From: Clostridiaceae bacterium
GTDB taxonomy: Bacteria > Bacillota > Clostridia > Oscillospirales > Acutalibacteraceae
NCBI GenBank assembly: GCA_016292575.1
Contig: JAEDIH010000022.1
Location: forward strand, 1 to 18,356
Direction of reading: 5' to 3'
Length of the DNA: 18,356 nucleotides
This document shows, piece after piece, positions 12,724 through 18,356 of this stretch. Each line of letters begins with the position of its first letter. Within the stretch, counting starts at the first letter, position 1. Below the pieces are notes generated by a model. It was not told where the DNA came from and searched no databases. It saw only the letters and a list, made by a program, of their open reading frames with translations. The position numbers and the translations under genes are program-made.

Positions 12724-12765
12724 TACAAAGGAATTATTTTTAAAAATAAAGGAGACGATCAAAAA

Positions 12766-15700
12766 ATGAAAAGAAAAAACGGATTCAAAAGGGCGCTTGC
12801 GTGTCTGCTTGTTGTGGTGATGTTACTCACAACCGCACCGCTTGCAGGCTTTGTCGGGCTGGAACTGCCGGAGTGGTCACAGCTGTTTGCCGCTAAGGCA
12901 AGTGCGGCATCAAGCGACTATCTTACAAGCGGCTTTTGCGGTGAAGTGACCGAGACCACCGACGGCACACAGCTTTCGTGGGTTCTTGACGACGCCGGAA
13001 CGCTGACTGTCACCGGTACGGGCAGAATGGCGGCGGAAGCGTTCAAGTACGATTTGAGAATCAAGAACGTTGTCATCAGCGAGGGTGTGAAAAATGTTGC
13101 TTCTAACGCTTTTCGTGAGTGCACGAATCTTGTTTCAGTCGATGTTCAGAATGGAGCAGAATCGATTGATGAATCTGCATTTTATAAATGTTCTAAATTA
13201 ACCGGTATTAGCTTCCCGGACTCATTAACAAGCATCGGTTATTCTGCATTTGAGAATTGCAGTGCTCTTACAAATATCACCTTTCCGGACTCATTAACAA
13301 GCATCGGTTCTTATGCGTTTATTTTTTGCAGTGCTCTTACAAATATCACCTTTCCGGACTCATTAATAAGCATCGGTTCTTATGCGTTTTCGAGTTGCTC
13401 TGCTCTTACAGATATTGTCCTGCCCGATTCCGTTGAAAGTGTCGGTGGTTACGCTTTTTACAAGTGCACATCTCTGACAACGGTTTCTATCGGCGCTGGA
13501 CTGAAAAGCCTTGCTGATAATGCCTTTGATTTTTGTTCAAAGCTTTCCTCTATCTCGGTTTCAGAGGATAATACAACTTATTCTTCTGTAGATGGCATTG
13601 TATATAACAAAGAAAAGACAAAACTGCTTATTGTGCCGGAGGCAGTCAGCGGGGAAATTACCATTCCAAAGACAGTTAAAGAATTTACATATCAAGCGGT
13701 TGACAGATGTAAAAATCTAACCGCAATCAATGTCGAATCCGGCAACCCGAATTACAAGTCTGTTGACGGAATCGTATATTCAGCCGACGGAAAAACAGTG
13801 CTTTGCTGCCCGAGGGGAAAGGTCGGTGCGGTTGCTGTTCAGGAAGGAGCAGAGACGATTGATGAGCGTGCATTTTATCAATGCGATAAATTAACCGATG
13901 TAACCTTACCGGACTCATTAACAAGCATCGGTTCTCATGCGTTTTGTGATTGCCGTACTCTTAAAAATATAACCTTACCAGACTCATTAACAAGCATCGG
14001 TTTTTCTGCGTTTATGTATTGCGATGCTCTTAAAAATATAACCTTGCCGGACTCATTAACAAGCATCGGTTCTAGCGCATTTTGGTTTTGTTCCGCTCTT
14101 ACAAATATCACCTTGCCGGACTCATTAACAAGTATTGGATCTTATGCGTTTTATAATTGCTATGCTCTTACAAATATCGTCCTGCCCGATTCCGTTACAA
14201 GTGTCGGTAGTTATGCTTTCGAGAGTTGCAGATCTCTGACAACAGTTTCTATTGGTTCAGGATTGAAAAGCCTTTCTGTTGATGCCTTTGATTCTTGTTC
14301 AAAGCTTTCCGGTATCTCAGTTTCAGAGGACAACACAACCTACGCTTCTGTGGACGGTATTGTATATAACAAAGAAAAGACACAACTGCTTATCGTGCCG
14401 GAGGCTGTCAGCGGTGAAATCACCATTCCGAAGGCGGTTGAAGAATTTACATATAAAGCTGTTGAAAGATGTAAAAATCTAATAGCAATAAATGTGGAAG
14501 CCGGCCACCCGAATTACAAGTCTGTCGACGGAATCGTCTATACAGCCGACGGAAAAACAGTGTTTTGCTGCCCGAGAGGAAAGGTCGGCTCGGCCAATGT
14601 TCAGAACGGAGCAGAGTCGATTGATGAGTATGCATTTTATAAATGTTCCAAATTAACCGATATTACCTTACCGGACACATTAACCAGCATCGGTTATTCT
14701 GCGTTTCAGGATTGTGAAACTCTTGCAAACATCACCTTTCCGGATTCATTAATAAGCATCGGTTCTGGTGCGTTTTATTATTGCGATGCTCTTACAGATA
14801 TCACCTTGCCGGACTCATTAACAAGCATTGGATCTTATGCGTTTGCGTATTGCTATGCTCTTACAAATATCACCTTGCCGGACTCATTAACAAGCATCGG
14901 TGATTGTGCGTTTGAGGGGTGCTCTGCTCTTACAGATATAACCTTGCCGGAATCATTAACAAGCATCGGATCTTATGCGTTTGCGGATTGCATTGTTCTT
15001 AAAAGCATCAACATTCCTCCTGCCATTACTAAAATAACCAATAATATATTCGAATATTGCGGTTTCACCGAACTCACACTGCCGGAAACCGTTCAATCTT
15101 TCGACTATGCAAGCTGGAGCAAACTTAAGACTCTGACGATAGAAAACAAATACTGCAAATATACAAGCATATCGGCTCCCTCTCTTCCAAAAGACTGCAC
15201 CGTCCGTGCCTACTGCGGCTCACCCGGACATGAGCTTGCCGTCAAGAGACTGCTGAACTTTGAATCACTCGGTCATACCTATCTCGGCTGGTACACTGTC
15301 ACCCCGGCAACCTATGAAGCAGACGGTATCGAACGCAGAGACTGCACTTACTGCGGCGGCTACGAGGAAAGAGTCACCCCGAAGCTTCAGCAGGACATTT
15401 TCACCGCTACCTTTGTTGCCGACGGCGAAACCATTGCAACGGTTGACTTCCCGAAAGGCGCAGCGGAAATCGAAGAGCCTGCCGTGCCTGCAAAGGACAG
15501 ATATATCGGCGAATGGGAGGACTATACCCTTTCTGACAGCAATCTGACAATCAACGCAGTTTATACCTTGATTAAGAGCGAGAACGCCTCGGATATCCAT
15601 ACGTCTTCCGATGTTGTTCATTATACGGATGCCGATGACGTGCTGTTCAAGCTTCGTGCCTGGTCAGACGCAAAGGTCGTCAAATCAACGGTTTCCAAAT

Positions 15701-18356
15701 CGGTTCCGCTTGATATCGTCCTCGTTGTTGACCAGTCCGGCTCCATGGACGAAACACTCGGCTCAAGCACGAAAAAGATTGATGCGCTCAAAAACACAGC
15801 AAAAGAATTTATCAATACCGTTTTTGAAAACGCAAAAATGACCGGCGCAGATCATAGAATCTCCCTTGTCGGCTTCGGTCTTTCGGGCGATTATAAAGGC
15901 TTCGAAAAGAACGAAAACACCGAGCTTTTAACCTCGGAAAGAGGCATTGTGAAGTTTGAAAATATCAAGTCCTCCGACTATGCAAGTTCCCTTCTGAGCG
16001 TCAGCGAGACAGGGGAAGTCAATGAAGCACTTCTCAGTGCCGTTGACAGCATTGAAGCAAGGGGAGCCACCGCCGCCGACCTCGGTTTTGAGATGGCAAA
16101 GGGCGTTTTTGCCAATACCGATTCCACCGACCGTCAGCGTGTTGTTGTGTTTATGACAGACGGCGAGCCGACCTATTTAAGTGGCTTCCAGACCTCGGTT
16201 GCCAATTCGGCGATTGCCAACGCCGCAACGCTCAAAAAAGCGTATGATGCTTCGATTTACAGCGTCGGCGTGTTCTCAAAGCGTGAGAGCGAGGACGCAA
16301 ATATCAATCGTTTCATGAATGCCGTTTCCTCCGGCTATCCCGAGGCACAGTCAATGAGATACCCGGGAGACGGAACGGACGGACTGTTCTATACAAACGT
16401 AAACAACACTGACACCCTTTCATCGGTATTCAAGTCAATTTCTACCGAAGCTCTTTCCCACACCGCACCGTTTGATAACCTTACCGTTATCAAAACACTG
16501 TCACCGTATGTGACAATGACAAGTCAGCAGGAAGAAAAGCTTCGTGTGGATTTGATAAGAGAATACGGCATCACAAACGATGATATTATTATCACAAGAA
16601 ATGTCGACGGCACAACAGCCGTTCAGATCAATAACCTGACGCCGAAAGAGACGACGGACGAAAACGGAAACATCATCTATGAAGTCAAATTTGAGTTCTT
16701 CGCTTCCCTTAATGAAAAGGCGGCGCAAAGCGGCGAATATATTGTTGACACTGAGGACAGCGGCGTTATGCTCGGCGCAGACGCAAAGGGCTACGAAGCA
16801 ACGTTTGACACCTCTTTGCTTGAACTGACGGCTGAAAAAACAAGAGTAATCTTCACAATAAACGGCGAAGTTTACGAGATTTCGGAAAACATCAGCAACG
16901 GTTATGCCGTAGCCCCGGAGTTTAAGGTCGGCGAAGGCTGGAGCTTTGTCCGCTGGGATACCGGCAGTCAGAAAGCGACAAACGGAATGGTTCTTGACGC
17001 AACGCTGACCAAGGCGAACAGAACGGTAACCTGGCACACCGCTGACGGTGATATTGTTCAGACCTATGTCGAGGGCGACTTCATTGCTGCACCGACAGTC
17101 GGAGATAATCAGAGCGGCGAGAAGTTCTTAAGCTGGGACAGAAGTGTTCCGACCACGATGCCCGACGAAAACCTTGAGTTTACCGCCGTTTACGGTGAAC
17201 ATATCCACAATTACACCTCCGCAGTGACAAAGAAAGTTACCTGCGTTTCCGACGGTGAAAGAACTTACACCTGTTCCTGCGGCGACAGCTACACCGAAGT
17301 GATTCCGGCAATCGGTCACAATTACCGTGCGGTTACGCCGTCAATTGAAAAGGACGACGCAAAATGTACCTTTGTTTGTGAAAACTGCGGCGACAAATAC
17401 GACTATGCGCTCGATTATGCGGTTGTAAAAGCTTCCCAAAAGCATTTCAGGGTACTTTATGAATTCCAGCTGACGGACGATGACCTGAATTGCGGTTTCC
17501 AGCCGGACGGCACAATCGAAATCAAGATTCCGCTTTCCGAGCTTCACGACAGCGCAGAAAAAGCAACCGTAATCCGCACCAACCCGGACGGAAGCAAGAC
17601 GGTTGTTCCGTCAAGACATGAAAAAGGCTTCCTGATTATCACCTGCGACCACTTCACGCCGTATGAGGTCATCTTTGACATCAACTGTGAAGAGCATGAA
17701 CAGGGCGAATGGATTGTCGTAACGGAACCGACCTGCATAGAAGCTGGTGAACGCTACGCTGAATGTCTCAACTGCGAAAAGGAAATCGCCCGTGAGGTTA
17801 TTCCTGCTCTCGGTCACAGCTTCACAAATTACGTTTCCAACAGCGATGCCACCTGCACAGCCGACGGAACTAAGACCGCAAAATGCGACCGCTGTGATGT
17901 GACAGAAACAATCGCTGATATCGGTTCTGCCAAGGGTCACACCGAGGAGATTATTCCGGCAATACCTGCCACCTGCACCGAAACTGGTCTTACCGAAGGC
18001 AAGAAGTGCTCGGTCTGCGGCGAAGTCCTTGTAGCTCAGACCGCTACCGACGCACTCGGTCACAGCTTCACAACCTATGTTTCCAATGATGATGCTACTT
18101 GCACAGAAGACGGCACCAAGACCGCAAAGTGCGACCGCTGTGATGTGACAGACACTGTGACAGACGAAGGCTCGGCAAAGGGTCATACCATCGTTATTGA
18201 CAAGGCGGTTGCCCCGACTTGCACCGAAACCGGTCTTACCGAGGGTCAGCACTGTTCGGTCTGCGGTGAGGTTCTTGTCACACAGGAAGTCATTCCGACG
18301 TCAGATCACACTGACGCCGATCAGGACGGCAAGTGCGATACTTGCGGAAAAGATAT
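12766..18356 (+). CDS. Giant secreted protein: BspA-type LRRs, vWA domain, Cys-rich tail repeats (3' end cut by window)
   Basis: The frame is open from ATG 12766 to the window end, at least 1863 residues. A signal peptide covers about residues 1-47 (MKRKNGFKRALACLLVVVML..., ending K-A-S-A). Residues 55-126 are a lead-in of the G-x-C-G...W-x-L-D-x-x-G-T-L-T-V-T-G-x-G type. Residues 127-760 are LRR_5/BspA repeats of 23 residues (A-L-T-N-I-T-L-P-D-S-L-T-S-I-G-S-Y-A-F-x-x-C). A von Willebrand A domain spans about 980-1215, with a complete MIDAS: D989-x-S-G-S (DQSGS), T1102 and D1132 in M-T-D-G-E-P. Two Flg_new/InlB-like beta repeats lie near 879-935 and 1421-1477. From 1480 on come CxxC modules with G-H borders, repeated every 82 residues. 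The architecture suggests an adhesin that binds host or polymer ligands, with the metal site in the vWA domain. The AAAGGAG site lies 11 nt from the ATG. The anchor is beyond the window. Confidence 0.9.
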   Translation, partial: MKRKNGFKRALACLLVVVMLLTTAPLAGFVGLELPEWSQLFAAKASAASSDYLTSGFCGEVTETTDGTQLSWVLDDAGTLTVTGTGRMAAEAFKYDLRIKNVVISEGVKNVASNAFRECTNLVSVDVQNGAESIDESAFYKCSKLTGISFPDSLTSIGYSAFENCSALTNITFPDSLTSIGSYAFIFCSALTNITFPDSLISIGSYAFSSCSALTDIVLPDSVESVGGYAFYKCTSLTTVSIGAGLKSLADNAFDFCSKLSSISVSEDNTTYSSVDGIVYNKEKTKLLIVPEAVSGEITIPKTVKEFTYQAVDRCKNLTAINVESGNPNYKSVDGIVYSADGKTVLCCPRGKVGAVAVQEGAETIDERAFYQCDKLTDVTLPDSLTSIGSHAFCDCRTLKNITLPDSLTSIGFSAFMYCDALKNITLPDSLTSIGSSAFWFCSALTNITLPDSLTSIGSYAFYNCYALTNIVLPDSVTSVGSYAFESCRSLTTVSIGSGLKSLSVDAFDSCSKLSGISVSEDNTTYASVDGIVYNKEKTQLLIVPEAVSGEITIPKAVEEFTYKAVERCKNLIAINVEAGHPNYKSVDGIVYTADGKTVFCCPRGKVGSANVQNGAESIDEYAFYKCSKLTDITLPDTLTSIGYSAFQDCETLANITFPDSLISIGSGAFYYCDALTDITLPDSLTSIGSYAFAYCYALTNITLPDSLTSIGDCAFEGCSALTDITLPESLTSIGSYAFADCIVLKSINIPPAITKITNNIFEYCGFTELTLPETVQSFDYASWSKLKTLTIENKYCKYTSISAPSLPKDCTVRAYCGSPGHELAVKRLLNFESLGHTYLGWYTVTPATYEADGIERRDCTYCGGYEERVTPKLQQDIFTATFVADGETIATVDFPKGAAEIEEPAVPAKDRYIGEWEDYTLSDSNLTINAVYTLIKSENASDIHTSSDVVHYTDADDVLFKLRAWSDAKVVKSTVSKSVPLDIVLVVDQSGSMDETLGSSTKKIDALKNTAKEFINTVFENAKMTGADHRISLVGFGLSGDYKGFEKNENTELLTSERGIVKFENIKSSDYASSLLSVSETGEVNEALLSAVDSIEARGATAADLGFEMAKGVFANTDSTDRQRVVVFMTDGEPTYLSGFQTSVANSAIANAATLKKAYDASIYSVGVFSKRESEDANINRFMNAVSSGYPEAQSMRYPGDGTDGLFYTNVNNTDTLSSVFKSISTEALSHTAPFDNLTVIKTLSPYVTMTSQQEEKLRVDLIREYGITNDDIIITRNVDGTTAVQINNLTPKETTDENGNIIYEVKFEFFASLNEKAAQSGEYIVDTEDSGVMLGADAKGYEATFDTSLLELTAEKTRVIFTINGEVYEISENISNGYAVAPEFKVGEGWSFVRWDTGSQKATNGMVLDATLTKANRTVTWHTADGDIVQTYVEGDFIAAPTVGDNQSGEKFLSWDRSVPTTMPDENLEFTAVYGEHIHNYTSAVTKKVTCVSDGERTYTCSCGDSYTEVIPAIGHNYRAVTPSIEKDDAKCTFVCENCGDKYDYALDYAVVKASQKHFRVLYEFQLTDDDLNCGFQPDGTIEIKIPLSELHDSAEKATVIRTNPDGSKTVVPSRHEKGFLIITCDHFTPYEVIFDINCEEHEQGEWIVVTEPTCIEAGERYAECLNCEKEIAREVIPALGHSFTNYVSNSDATCTADGTKTAKCDRCDVTETIADIGSAKGHTEEIIPAIPATCTETGLTEGKKCSVCGEVLVAQTATDALGHSFTTYVSNDDATCTEDGTKTAKCDRCDVTDTVTDEGSAKGHTIVIDKAVAPTCTETGLTEGQHCSVCGEVLVTQEVIPTSDHTDADQDGKCDTCGKD
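13144..15000 (+). repeat. Nested tandem repeats of the LRR region
   Basis: The basic unit is 69 bp (23 residues). Units are grouped in superblocks that each start with V-Q-x-G-A-E-S/T-I-D-E: block 1 at 13144-13836 (693 bp), block 2 at 13837-14598 (762 bp) and block 3 from 14599 (partial). Blocks 1 and 2 differ by exactly one 69-bp unit. Each of these two ends with a S-V-D-G-I-V-Y-N-K-E-K-T linker, E-I-T-I-P-K and C-C-P-R-G-K-V-G. DNA identity is high, so recombination or slippage should change the copy number. Confidence 0.9.
17815..18306 (+). repeat. Tandem 246-bp Cys-rich repeats in the C-terminal tail
   Basis: Two full units (17815-18060 and 18061-18306) encode 82 residues that begin H-S-F-T-x-Y-V-S-N, with K-C-D-R-C-D and C-S-V-C-G-E-V-L-V as paired CxxC motifs. 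A third unit starts at 18307 with H-T-D-A-D-Q-D-G-K-C-D-T-C-G. Shorter diverged units lie at about 17197-17400 and 17690-17814. The CxxC pairs suggest zinc-stabilised or disulphide modules. Confidence 0.85.

Noticed and set aside
12397..12762. 121-residue minus-strand ORF upstream of the giant gene
   Set aside because: It covers the likely promoter and leader of the giant gene. It has no ribosome binding site and a random residue pattern rich in Ser, Arg and Lys.
13144..15000. Regular spaced repeats as a possible CRISPR array
   Set aside because: The 69-bp units are in frame, code for BspA-type LRRs, and have no distinct repeat/spacer structure or cas genes.
16501..18252. Long minus-strand ORFs (178 and 213 residues) in the giant gene
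   Set aside because: They are shadows of the repeat-rich plus-strand frame, which has a signal peptide, known domains and no interruption.

Overview
The window looks like an accessory region of a gut-type Clostridia chromosome (Oscillospiraceae/Ruminococcaceae-like). This is inferred from the mixed AT/GC composition, strong GGAGG ribosome binding sites, a TnpV protein, a DUF5050-type lipoprotein, and a very large secreted protein with BspA-type leucine-rich repeats, a von Willebrand A domain and cysteine-rich tail repeats. No species can be named from sequence alone.

Layout. 1-420 holds a compact, apparently undescribed type I toxin-antitoxin candidate: a 23-residue membrane peptide on the minus strand and a small RNA on the plus strand. 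They are transcribed convergently into one bidirectional terminator, each from a near-consensus promoter. 420-1500 is mobile-element wreckage: an internal piece of a phage major capsid protein joined to the last 40 codons of a tyrosine integrase. It is followed by helically phased repeats and a 23-bp tRNA-Trp 3' end that looks like an attachment-site core. 1500-2640 carries two or three small unknown genes. 2650-4880 is the relic of a capsule-sugar locus: capG is intact, capF has lost its N-terminal NADPH-binding part, and capE is absent. 4881-5490 is foreign or decayed DNA.

5495-5782 carries a candidate structured RNA of about 250 nt on the minus strand, with its own consensus promoter and terminator. 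A LexA-type SOS box sits between the -35 and -10, so the RNA may be induced by DNA damage. No open reading frame accounts for this segment.

5906-9908 (minus strand) is a tight four-gene operon, read in this order: a two-TM coiled-coil protein, a two-TM zinc-ribbon protein, a membrane-anchored protein with a DUF6273-like domain and two tandem copies of a C-terminal module, and a DUF5050-like lipoprotein. A divergent gene (10143-11504) encodes an HTH regulator with a large unknown domain. The shared 230-bp intergenic region has a mirrored pair of TCAC-N6-TCAC sites. I read this as an uncharacterised envelope or stress module with a dedicated regulator.

11767-12189 is an orphan tnpV. 12766 to the window end is a partial (at least 1863 residue) secreted giant protein on the plus strand, with a plausible promoter of its own. 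Its LRR region is built of 69-bp units grouped in larger blocks, and its tail is built of 246-bp Cys-rich units.
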